Assembly (NCBI GenBank): GCA_016178505.1
Contig: JACOTG010000078.1
Span: 1-34,291, forward strand
Direction: 5' to 3'
Source of the DNA: Planctomycetota bacterium
GTDB taxonomy: Bacteria; Planctomycetota; JACOTG01
DNA: 34,291 nucleotides
Translations under genes and position numbers: made by a program
The notes under the pieces: model-generated
The model's input: only the letters and a program-made list of their open reading frames with translations
Told to the model about the DNA's origin: nothing
Databases searched by the model: none
Part shown: piece by piece, positions 1-7,730 of the stretch
Position numbering within the stretch: the stretch's first letter is position 1
Layout: each line of letters opens with the position of its first letter

Positions 1-2128
1 GCGCCGAGACCAACGCGGGAATGGCACTGTTCGCGCGAGTCCCCATGCTCTCGATCCCGTTCGCGGCGAAGGTTCGAACGAACGACTCCGGGCTTCGCAG
101 TTTCTCGATGAGCAGCGGCAGCCAGTCGATTCCGGCCGCTGCGATCGAACTCACCGCCGTCGATCGCGTGACCTCGAGATTCTTTCCGAACTGCGAGTCG
201 GTGCCACTTTGCAGATCGCCTCTCAACTTGACGATGTCGGAGGCGACGCGTGCGATGGCCGTCAGCGACGCGAGTCGAATGGACTCGTCGGTCAGTTGGT
301 CGAGGAGTTCAGGAAGGGCGGCGCGCGCCGGCGGCCCGATCTCGCCGATCGCTTGGACGATGATCTGTCGCTTCGAATCTCGCGACGACCGCAGCGCTTC
401 CCGGAGAGCCGGCAGCGCTTCGACGCCGATCTTTCCGAGCGCGAGCACCGCTTGAGCTCCAACGTCCGAGTCGTTTTTCTTTCCCAGCTCGAGAAGGGCG
501 GGGATCGCATCCCGCGAAGCCAGTCCGATGCCACCGAGCGCGACCGCGACCTCTCCCTGAATCGAAGGGTCCGACAGAAGCGGCAGGAGAATCGGAACGG
601 CGGTGCTTGCGTCGGGCCCGATGCGTCCGAGCGCCACTACCGCGAATCGACGGAGCCACGGATCCGCGAGCGCTTTCGTCAGCTCCGGAATGCTCCCTCG
701 CGATTCGGGGCCGATCCTGCCGAGCGCCTCGATCGCATTGCTTCGCACGGTCGCGTCCGGATCGGCGATGGCGGCGACGAGATCGGGAACCGCGGCACTC
801 GCGGCCGCGCCAATCTCGCCGAGTGCGGTCGCGCTCCGCCGGCGAACCTCGACATCGTCGTCATCCAGAAGTCGGGCGACGCCATCGACGGCGCCCTTCG
901 AACCGGGACCGATCTGGCCCAGCGAACGAACCACGTATCGCCGGATCTCGACGTCTGGGTCGGTGAGCCCGGTGATGAGCGCGGGCACGCTCTCCCACGC
1001 TTCTGGTCCAATTGCCCCTAGGACCTGAACGAACAAGCGCCGCGCCTCGACGCTCGAGTTCGGAAGCGCCGCGATGACGGACGGAACGACACGATACCCA
1101 AAGAGTGAGAGCGCCCACGCTGCCGCATCCGAAACGTCGGTGCGATCACACGGCGCGGGATTCGAGACCGCGGCGATCAGCTTGTCCTTCAATGGGAGCG
1201 ATGAGGTACCCATACGCGCCAATGCCACGACGGCCGAATGGCGGACGGCACAGGATGAGTCTTCGAGCGCGCGTCCGAGCGCCGGAACTGCATACGACGC
1301 GACTTCGCCGATTGCGCCCAAGGCATCTGCGGCCGCCGTCCGAGTCAACTCGTCTGGATCCCGGAGAGCATCGACCAACGGCACCCGCGCTTCGTAGGCA
1401 TCGCGTCCGAAGCCGATCAACGCTTCGACCGCATAACGTCGAATCGTGGCCTCTCGCGACTTCATTGCCTCCGCAAGCGCTCGGATCGTGCTCGACGCCG
1501 AACCGCGATCGATCGAAAGGCTCCATTCGTCCGGACTCGAGCCACGACGATTCGTCAGGGGCTGGAGCGCGTCGACGACGTCGCGCGCGGCGTGTTCGCG
1601 CTTCAGCTCGGAGATGAGGAACGCGAACGGGTTCGGCCACGCCTTGGCGACGATGGGAAGCGAAGTCTTCGGCACCGACCGAACCAGGTAGGCTCGGATC
1701 GGCGGCGGCGCGTGCGATGTGGGCTGCACCATGTTGTGCCCGACGCCGAACATCGCGGTCTGCGGGTAGCTCGGGCGTTTGGCGTGCTGCGTGTAGTGAA
1801 TGACGACCGAACCCTCCTCTTCGCGCACCACCGCGACATGGAGCAGAGAGGCGTCGACTCGAGACCTGCCGAGGATGATCCGAACGGCGGCATGCGTCGC
1901 CGGATCGAACGTCGAAGGCGCGAGCCGCGCCAAGGGCGTCCAGAGTGGAGTCCATTCCTCCACACTTCGTGCGATCTCGACGGTGTCCGTCGCGAACGCC
2001 CTTTCGCGGTCGAGGAACGTGCCGCACCACTCCAGCGCCGGAGACTGGGCGCGCGCAATTGCTGCGACGGCGAGGATCGCGACGATCAGCGACGACGCGG
2101 GATGATGCGAAGCTCGAGGTCGTTCCAT
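1..2128 (-). CDS. Secreted HEAT-repeat protein (3' end beyond the window)
   Basis: The frame is open without a stop from an ATG at 2128 to the left edge, about 709 codons, so the C-terminus is missing. Residues 1-28 form a signal peptide (SSLIVAILAVAAIARAQ core). Residues about 30-210 are a non-repeat domain. From about residue 215 to the edge there are tandem helical HEAT/PBS-lyase-type repeats of roughly 30-37 residues, for example VEIRRYVVRSLGQIGPGSKG and WLRRFAVVALGRIGPDAS. HEAT arrays are protein-interaction scaffolds; no catalytic motif is visible, so only a periplasmic or secreted scaffold role can be inferred. The start lies inside the 3' end of the PDZ gene (43-base overlap) and has no clear Shine-Dalgarno sequence, which suggests translational coupling. 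The frame is supported by the regular repeats; competing frames on both strands are arginine-rich and unstructured. Confidence 0.85.
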   Translation of the reverse strand, partial: MERPRASHHPASSLIVAILAVAAIARAQSPALEWCGTFLDRERAFATDTVEIARSVEEWTPLWTPLARLAPSTFDPATHAAVRIILGRSRVDASLLHVAVVREEEGSVVIHYTQHAKRPSYPQTAMFGVGHNMVQPTSHAPPPIRAYLVRSVPKTSLPIVAKAWPNPFAFLISELKREHAARDVVDALQPLTNRRGSSPDEWSLSIDRGSASSTIRALAEAMKSREATIRRYAVEALIGFGRDAYEARVPLVDALRDPDELTRTAAADALGAIGEVASYAVPALGRALEDSSCAVRHSAVVALARMGTSSLPLKDKLIAAVSNPAPCDRTDVSDAAAWALSLFGYRVVPSVIAALPNSSVEARRLFVQVLGAIGPEAWESVPALITGLTDPDVEIRRYVVRSLGQIGPGSKGAVDGVARLLDDDDVEVRRRSATALGEIGAAASAAVPDLVAAIADPDATVRSNAIEALGRIGPESRGSIPELTKALADPWLRRFAVVALGRIGPDASTAVPILLPLLSDPSIQGEVAVALGGIGLASRDAIPALLELGKKNDSDVGAQAVLALGKIGVEALPALREALRSSRDSKRQIIVQAIGEIGPPARAALPELLDQLTDESIRLASLTAIARVASDIVKLRGDLQSGTDSQFGKNLEVTRSTAVSSIAAAGIDWLPLLIEKLRSPESFVRTFAANGIESMGTRANSAIPALVSA

Positions 2129-2508
2129 GGGTGACGTGTCCACCAAGGTGGATTGGGCTTCTTGCGCGAGACCTGGATCGGGATCGGCTCGCCCGGCTTC
2201 GCGGCGGCGATCCACTCGCGTAGTTCGGCGAGCGAGCGAATCGGCTTGCCGTCCCACTTCATCACGACATCGCCCTTTTGCAAGCCGGCGTCGGCGGCAG
2301 GCGAGTGGGGGTCGACGAAGCGGACGAGGTAGCCGTGCGGGTCCTTCGAGCTGACGATCGAGCGGCGGAAGCGCGACTCGAAGACCGAGAACCGCACGCC
2401 GATCGAATCGCGCACCGATTGCAGCGCCGCGACGTCGGTGGCGATGCCGTCCTTCGTCGACGGAGCGGCGAGCAGCGCGAGCGTGAACGCGATCGAGACG
2501 ACGCTCAT
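2086..2508 (-). CDS. Small secreted PDZ-domain protein
   Basis: 140 residues. The ATG at 2508 is preceded by a strong AAGGAGG ribosome site at 5-base spacing and opens directly into a hydrophobic signal sequence (SIAFTLALLAAP), so it is preferred over an ATG nine codons upstream. Residues about 55-130 form a PDZ domain: GYLVRFVDPHSPAADAGLQK followed by GDVVMKWDGKPI and a helix with LAELREWI is the classic PDZ carboxylate-loop, GD-V and second-helix pattern seen in HtrA/DegP and CtpA. No protease domain is attached, so this is a stand-alone peptide-binding domain. Its end overlaps the start of the HEAT protein in another frame, so the two are probably co-translated and may work together outside the cytoplasm (inference). 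Confidence 0.85.
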   Translation of the reverse strand: MSVVSIAFTLALLAAPSTKDGIATDVAALQSVRDSIGVRFSVFESRFRRSIVSSKDPHGYLVRFVDPHSPAADAGLQKGDVVMKWDGKPIRSLAELREWIAAAKPGEPIPIQVSRKKPNPPWWTRHPWNDLELRIIPRRR

Positions 2509-2923
2509 TGCGGCCTCCTTCGGCCGGCCGGTCATGCTAACCGAAATGGCGAATGGCTCGGCGCAGCGAACCGATTCCTACGACGATCGACTGAAACGGT
2601 TCGTCGCCGGGTTCCGCCCGAGGCGCACTCGCCTCGCGCGAAGAAGGTGCGCGAGCGCCCAACGCACGTGAAGGGCCGCCGTCGCTCGGTTCGCGACGGG
2701 CGATGCTGACCCGAACATCGGTCCGACGAACACGACCCACGCGACGGCCTTCGATCTCACGTTGCGGCCGATCCGCCCGGCGTCCCGCGGACGCGTTGTG
2801 GCACTCGAATTGAAGGGATCCGAATGCCTCGAGCACCAATGCCGTGCCCTCCTTCCTTCGCAGCCAAGAGTTGCCTCGGGGCTCGGTTTTCCGACGGAGG
2901 CGGCGGCAGAAAGGACAAGGACC
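2509..2923. other. Intergenic region between divergent PDZ and TPR genes
   Basis: 415 bases between divergently transcribed genes, so it should carry both promoters. I see no convincing sigma-70 hexamer pair. Several arginine/serine-rich open frames cross it on both strands (for example 2578-2934 minus), but none has repeat structure, a signal peptide or a recognisable motif. Confidence 0.4.
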
Positions 2924-4090
2924 ATGACACGCATGGTAAGAATTGCGTCCCTCCTCGGCGCACTCGTCGGCCCCTGGGCCGTCGCGCAAGATCGATCGAA
3001 TCCACCCGACGCGCCCGCGCCGCGAGTTCGTCAGGACGATTCGAACTCGAAGCAAGACCCGCCGGAGCAAGAGCCGGCGGACGATCCGCTCGCATGGGAA
3101 CTCTTTTTCAAGAGCGGCCGAACCGTGACCATGGAGGTCGTCGAGGTTCGAGACGAATCGGTCGTCCTCACGGTCCGCGACGTGCCCGGATCACAAGCGG
3201 TGATTCCGTTTTCCGAGTTGTCGGACTACACGGTCTACGAACTCCTCGCGAGCCGCAGCGATCCGAGTTCCTCGGAAGCCCACGAGAAGCTCGGCGACTG
3301 GGCGATGAGTCGCATGCTCTATTCGTTCGCATTGGAGCAGTACGCGGCCGCCATCGACTTCGCGCGCCCGCGCCCGTCCGACGAGCTGCTCGAGAAGGCA
3401 AACAAGGCGTCGCGGCTGAGCGGCGCGGACGCGCTGGCTCGCGGCGAGTCGCTCATGGAGGAGGGCCGGCTCGCCGACGCGCGCGATGCGTTTCTCAGCG
3501 TCGTTCAAAACGACGCGCGAGGGCCGGCCGCGGACGACGCTCGCGAGAAGCTCGCTGAGATCAACGGGAAATTGCACGCCGGTCGCGTGGCGATGATCGA
3601 GGACCAACACAAGCAGGCGCAAGTGCGCGCCGTCGACGATCGTTTGGCAAAGGCGGCCGATCTGCGCGACGAGGGCGACGCGGCGCGCCAACGGGGATTC
3701 GTTCACGCCGAAAGCCTGAGTCAGGCGGCCGGACACGATCGCGACGCCATCGACGCCTACGCTCGCGCTCTTCGGGCAGTCGATACCGCAGAGGAGAAGA
3801 TGGGCGGGTCGGAGCGCACGGAGCAGATCGACGAACTGCGTCGATCGATTCGAGGTCGCCTGGCCGATGCGTACGTCGACCTCGGACGAACCTACATGAT
3901 GCGCAGCAGCCTCATGCAAGCCAACAAGTACATGGGGATGGCCCTCGCCATCGATCCGAACAACACGAGCGCGCTCCTTCTCCGGCAATCGATCGACGAA
4001 ACGGCCGCGGGCGGAGTCTCGGTTTTGCGAGTGCGACCGGACGCTCGCATGCGGATCCGCAACGCGCTGCGTCGACTCCGGCGAGGATGA
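2924..4090 (+). CDS. Secreted TPR-like repeat protein
   Basis: 388 residues. The ATG at 2924 follows an AAGGACAAGG purine stretch and begins a signal peptide, MTRMVRIASLLGALVGPWAVA, cleaved near residue 22. An in-frame extension upstream to 2762 is open but does not look like protein. Residues 25-48 are a proline- and acid-rich linker. Residues about 50-95 are a small beta domain (SGRTVTMEVVEVRDESVVLT). Residues about 100-370 are alpha-helical tetratricopeptide-like repeats, including EAHEKLGDWAMSRMLYSFAL, DALARGESLMEEGRLADARD and a C-terminal TPR of the form MQANKYMGMALAIDPNNTSA. TPR proteins are interaction scaffolds; the partner cannot be told from sequence. A short GC stem follows the stop and the next gene is convergent. 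Confidence 0.85.
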   Translation: MTRMVRIASLLGALVGPWAVAQDRSNPPDAPAPRVRQDDSNSKQDPPEQEPADDPLAWELFFKSGRTVTMEVVEVRDESVVLTVRDVPGSQAVIPFSELSDYTVYELLASRSDPSSSEAHEKLGDWAMSRMLYSFALEQYAAAIDFARPRPSDELLEKANKASRLSGADALARGESLMEEGRLADARDAFLSVVQNDARGPAADDAREKLAEINGKLHAGRVAMIEDQHKQAQVRAVDDRLAKAADLRDEGDAARQRGFVHAESLSQAAGHDRDAIDAYARALRAVDTAEEKMGGSERTEQIDELRRSIRGRLADAYVDLGRTYMMRSSLMQANKYMGMALAIDPNNTSALLLRQSIDETAAGGVSVLRVRPDARMRIRNALRRLRRG

Positions 4091-4095
4091 CGAGC

Positions 4096-4119
4096 GACCG
4101 GGCTCGAACCTCCCCGGTC
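4096..4119 (+). terminator. Short GC hairpin between convergent genes
   Basis: GACCGGG (4096-4102) and CCCGGTC (4113-4119) form a 7-bp perfect stem with a 10-base loop just after the TPR gene stop and overlapping the stop codon of the convergent hydrolase. There is no T-tract, so an intrinsic terminator is only weakly supported. Confidence 0.3.
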
Positions 4120-5236
4120 AGAGCCCGCACGCGTCGCGCACGCCCGCGACGAATCGCAGCATCGGCAGCGCTTCGAAGAAGCCGGGCGGCTTCGCTTGGA
4201 TGGTGACGTGCTCGAAGAGATCGGTGACCAGCATCCGCACGGGCACGCGATCGTCGATCTCGCGGCGGATCATCTCGGACTCGGATTCGGGGATCAAAGG
4301 ATCGCCTCTCGCGTGCAGGAGGAACACGGGGCAGCGAAGTTCGCCGAGCTTGCCCGCGAGCGAGAGGTCGCGCAGTCCACCGGCGCATGCGGCGAGCACG
4401 GCGTCGACGGCGGCGGGGGACATCGCGCCGCGCGTCGTCGCCGCGTCGTAGATCTTTCTCCCGTCGGCCGACAGCTCCGGCGGCGCGACCGGCGCGTCGT
4501 GTCCGTCGATGAGCGCGCCCAGCGCCACGCGCAGGAACGCGCGGTCGCCTTCGGGCACGAGCACGTCCACGTTGTTCGAGAGCACGATCCACTTCCCGTA
4601 GCTCTCGACGGGATAGACGCCCGGCATCGACTTCGGCGGCGCCGTGAGCCAGCCGCGAACGACGCGCTCGAGATCCTCGTAGCCGCCGAACGCGATCACG
4701 CAGCTCAGCCGATCGCGAACGCGCGCGTCGGTCGCCGCGAGGAGCGCGTAGCTTCCCGCGAAGCTGATCCCCGCGAGTCCGACGCGCCCCCCCGCGGCGA
4801 CGTCGCGTCGATCCGCAAGACCGGCGGCCGCGGCGACAACGTGCTCGACCGTCGACGTCGTGATGCGGAGCTGTCGCAGGTCGACGAGGTCGGGCGCGAA
4901 CACCGCGGCGCCGCTCGCCGCGAGAGCGCGCGCGAGTCGCACGAATCGCTCGTCGTCGATGCCGCCCTCCGCGGCGCCCGGACACACGACGATTGCGGGC
5001 AGCGGGCCAGATCTGGCGGCCGGCCGATACAAACGTCCCGCGAGCGAACCGTCCCGATCGGGCACGGCGAACGGCTCCTCGCGAACGGCGGCGTCGTCGC
5101 CCTCGGCGATCCGCCGAAGCAGCGTGCCCGCTGCCGCGAGCCGTCGCCCCATGCGAATCAGGACGAGTGCACCGAAAACGACGGCAAGAGCCGCGAATCC
5201 CCAAATGACGAGACGCTTCTTGGCCGATGAGTTCAC
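4118..5236 (-). CDS. Membrane-anchored alpha/beta hydrolase (dienelactone-hydrolase-like)
   Basis: 373 residues from a GTG at 5236. The frame is open to an ATG at 5293, but the extra residues look untranslated. Residues about 6-30 are a single hydrophobic segment (LVIWGFAALAVVFGALVLI) that acts as a signal anchor, placing the catalytic domain outside the cytoplasmic membrane. The hydrolase core shows a strand with PAIVVCPGAA, the nucleophile elbow GISFAGS with Ser about 158, a late acid in HARGDPLIP and a histidine in FEHV, which together give the Ser-Asp-His triad of the alpha/beta fold. The substrate cannot be assigned. It is divergent from the S9 peptidase, and both are membrane-tethered hydrolases sharing a 125-base upstream region. 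Confidence 0.8.
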   Translation of the reverse strand: MNSSAKKRLVIWGFAALAVVFGALVLIRMGRRLAAAGTLLRRIAEGDDAAVREEPFAVPDRDGSLAGRLYRPAARSGPLPAIVVCPGAAEGGIDDERFVRLARALAASGAAVFAPDLVDLRQLRITTSTVEHVVAAAAGLADRRDVAAGGRVGLAGISFAGSYALLAATDARVRDRLSCVIAFGGYEDLERVVRGWLTAPPKSMPGVYPVESYGKWIVLSNNVDVLVPEGDRAFLRVALGALIDGHDAPVAPPELSADGRKIYDAATTRGAMSPAAVDAVLAACAGGLRDLSLAGKLGELRCPVFLLHARGDPLIPESESEMIRREIDDRVPVRMLVTDLFEHVTIQAKPPGFFEALPMLRFVAGVRDACGL

Positions 5237-5361
5237 GGTCCGCGAATCGTACCGATTCCCATGGGGCGAACACCATGCGCAGGAAACGTCCATCGACGCG
5301 CCGCGGCCGGCAAGGCAGAATGAAGCTGGGTTATGAGGCCGCGATTTCGAGGAGCCAGCCC

Positions 5362-7428
5362 ATGATTCCGCTGCGCATGCCGCTTTGGATTGTCTTCTTC
5401 ACGCTCGGCATCATCGGCATCTGGGGCGTCGCCGCGATGAACGTCGTGACGGCTCCGCCGGTCGCGCTCTCGCCCGAAGAAGTCGTGGACATCCGTCGCG
5501 TCACCGATGCCGACCTCTCGCCCGACGGCGCGACGGTCGCCTTCGCGACGACGCGCTGGCGCGGCGCGACCGAGCCGCCGGGCCCCGCGTGGAGCGAGAT
5601 CTGGCTCGTCCCAACAGTGGGGGGCGGTGCGGCCAAGCGATTCACGAACGGAGAAAAGGGCGACTCGCAACCGCGCTTCTCGCCCGACGGCAAGCTCATC
5701 GGCTTTCTCTCGACGCGCGGTTCCAACGACAAGACGCAAGTTCTCGTGATCCCTCTCGACGGCGGCGAAGCGCGCGCGGTCACCGCGTCGAAGACGTCGA
5801 TCGCGGCGTTTGCGTTCTCGCGCAACGGCTCGCGCATCGCGTTCGTCGCGCCCGATCCCGTGACCGACGACGAGGAGAAGCGCCACAAGGCCGGCGACGA
5901 CGAAGCGTGGATCGATCACGACTTCAAGCAACGTCGCCTCTCGATCATCGACGTCGCTGGAGGCGAGGCGAAGGTCGTCAGCCCGGCCGACCTCACGGTG
6001 TGGAACTTCGACGGGTCGCCGATGGGCGATTGCTTCGCGTTCGTGGGAACCGCAACGCCGAAGGTCGACGATCAATATTGCTTCGCGAAGCTGTACTTGC
6101 TCGACGTCGCCAGTGGCAAGGCGACGGCACTCGTGGATCCGCGCGGCAAGTTGGGTGCGGTGAAGATGTCTCCCGACGGATCCCTCGTCGCTTTCCTCGC
6201 GTCCGGAGCGGGCGGCGCCGAGCCGTACGCGGGGAGCCTGTTCGTGGTCTCGACGGCCGGCGGCCCCGCGCGCTGCCTCACCGACGGCTACGAAGGAACG
6301 TGCACGAACGTGCAGTGGTCGCCGAAGGGCGACCTCTACTTCACCTCGATCGAGAGCGAGTACTCGGCGATCTACTGGGTCGACCCGAAGAGCGGCGATC
6401 GCAAGTCGATCGCGCGCGGCATCGGCGCGCTGGCGCCGAACGGGCCGCTGGCGTTCTCGCGTGACAGCTCCACTTTCACCGTGCTACGCAGCGGGCCGAA
6501 CCATCCGCCTGAAGCGTTCATCGGCGAGACCCGAAGCGGCGTGATGCGGCGGCTCACGACGCTCAATCCCTCACTCGAGTCGAGCGTGTTCGGCGGCGAG
6601 GAAGTCGTGTCGTGGTTCGGCGCGAACGGGCTCGAGATAGAAGGCGTGCTCGTGAAGCCGGTCGGCTACGAAGAGGGGCATCGCTATCCGATGGTCGTCA
6701 CCGTGCACGGCGGGCCCGAGTCCGCCGAGACGCTCGGCCTCGCATGCTCGTGGGGCGCGTGGGCGCAGCCGCTCGCGCAGCGGGGCTTCGCGGTCCTGCG
6801 TCCGAACTATCGCGGATCGATCGGTCGCGGCGTCGCGTTCGCGAGCGCGGACCAGAAGGATCTCGGCGGCGCCGAGTGGCAGGACATCCTCGCGGGCGTC
6901 GACGAGATGGTGAAGCGCGGCATCGCCGACCCCGATCGCCTCGGCATCGGCGGCTGGAGCTACGGCGGCTACATGACGTGCTGGGGTGTGACGCAAACGC
7001 CGCGGTTCAAGGCGGGCGTGATGGGCGCCGGCATCTCGAATTGGGTGTCGATGGTCGGCACGAGCGACATCACGTACGAGAACTCCGTCTTCCACTGGGC
7101 ATCGTGGGCGTACGACGATTTCTCGAAGCACTTCGAGCGATCGGGCCTCGCGCACGTGAAGGACGTGCAGACGCCGCTCTTGATCCTGCACGGCCAAGCC
7201 GACCCGCGAGTGCCGACGTCGCAAGGCCAGGAGTTCTACGCGGCGCTCAAAGTCCTGAACAAGCCCGTGGAGATGGTCACGTACCCGCGCGAGCCGCACG
7301 GCATCGGCGAGCGCGCTCACCAAATCGACGTGCTCACGCGCGCCCTCGACTGGTTCGACCGCTACCTCAAGGCGCCGGTGCCGCCGACGGGCGTGGTGCC
7401 GACGTCGAGCAACGGCGGCAATCGCTAA
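5362..7428 (+). CDS. S9-family serine peptidase (prolyl oligopeptidase / acylaminoacyl-peptidase type)
   Basis: 688 residues. The ATG at 5362 is preceded by GAGGAG and starts an N-terminal hydrophobic segment (residues about 8-27, WIVFFTLGIIGIWGVAA), so the protein is exported and probably anchored. Residues about 45-400 are a beta-propeller with PD40-like blades (LSPDGATVAFATTRW, FSPDGKLIGFLSTRG, MSPDGSLVAFLAS). Residues about 430-675 are the alpha/beta-hydrolase catalytic domain, with nucleophile Ser533 in GGWSYGGYMT, Asp614 in HGQADPRVP and His646 in REPHG. This is the full S9C architecture at normal length: propeller gating of short peptides, then cleavage. It is probably a periplasmic peptide-scavenging or processing enzyme; the exact specificity is not readable. 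Confidence 0.93.
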   Translation: MIPLRMPLWIVFFTLGIIGIWGVAAMNVVTAPPVALSPEEVVDIRRVTDADLSPDGATVAFATTRWRGATEPPGPAWSEIWLVPTVGGGAAKRFTNGEKGDSQPRFSPDGKLIGFLSTRGSNDKTQVLVIPLDGGEARAVTASKTSIAAFAFSRNGSRIAFVAPDPVTDDEEKRHKAGDDEAWIDHDFKQRRLSIIDVAGGEAKVVSPADLTVWNFDGSPMGDCFAFVGTATPKVDDQYCFAKLYLLDVASGKATALVDPRGKLGAVKMSPDGSLVAFLASGAGGAEPYAGSLFVVSTAGGPARCLTDGYEGTCTNVQWSPKGDLYFTSIESEYSAIYWVDPKSGDRKSIARGIGALAPNGPLAFSRDSSTFTVLRSGPNHPPEAFIGETRSGVMRRLTTLNPSLESSVFGGEEVVSWFGANGLEIEGVLVKPVGYEEGHRYPMVVTVHGGPESAETLGLACSWGAWAQPLAQRGFAVLRPNYRGSIGRGVAFASADQKDLGGAEWQDILAGVDEMVKRGIADPDRLGIGGWSYGGYMTCWGVTQTPRFKAGVMGAGISNWVSMVGTSDITYENSVFHWASWAYDDFSKHFERSGLAHVKDVQTPLLILHGQADPRVPTSQGQEFYAALKVLNKPVEMVTYPREPHGIGERAHQIDVLTRALDWFDRYLKAPVPPTGVVPTSSNGGNR

Positions 7429-7730
7429 GACTCATCGCCGCCAACATAGTCCCGGCGCCCGTTCTGCTGAAAACTCGAGGCAAAGATCCATAGGGCCATA
7501 ACTCGGAGGTTCTATGGATCTTTCAACATTCACACGTCGCCGATCCTCTTCCGCCGCCAAAGCCGCCAAATCAGCGCGCCATTGCCGGCCAGTGCATCGA
7601 TCTCGACCGATGGGGATCGTGCTTGCCGACAACACTGGACGACAGCCGATCGATGATCTCGAAATCAGCGCGAGAAGGCCGCGACGATTCCCATCCACTG
7701 TTCGGCCTCGTTCACCAAGCGCACGTCTGG
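7429..7730. other. Convergent intergenic region
   Basis: 302 bases between the 3' ends of the S9 peptidase and the cytochrome gene. It holds one clear element, the inverted repeat at 7482-7523. A short frame at 7514-7750 plus begins with an ATG 4 bases after GGAGG, but its translation is arginine/serine-rich without recognisable features, so it is not called. Confidence 0.45.
7482..7523. terminator. Perfect 12-bp inverted repeat, probable bidirectional terminator
   Basis: AAAGATCCATAG (7482-7493) is repeated exactly in inverse as CTATGGATCTTT (7512-7523) with an 18-base spacer. It lies between two convergent stops (7428 and 7731). Arms beginning with AAA and ending with TTT allow a short T-run on either strand, as in bidirectional intrinsic terminators. 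The loop is long and the T-run only three bases, so a remnant terminal repeat of a small mobile element is an alternative. Confidence 0.5.

Noticed and set aside
1146-2030. 294-codon minus-strand frame within the HEAT gene
   Set aside because: The overlapping frame shows regular HEAT repeats and a signal peptide; this one shows neither.
3912-5276. 454-codon minus-strand frame overlapping the hydrolase in another frame
   Set aside because: Very high arginine content, no motif; the alternative frame holds the complete catalytic triad.
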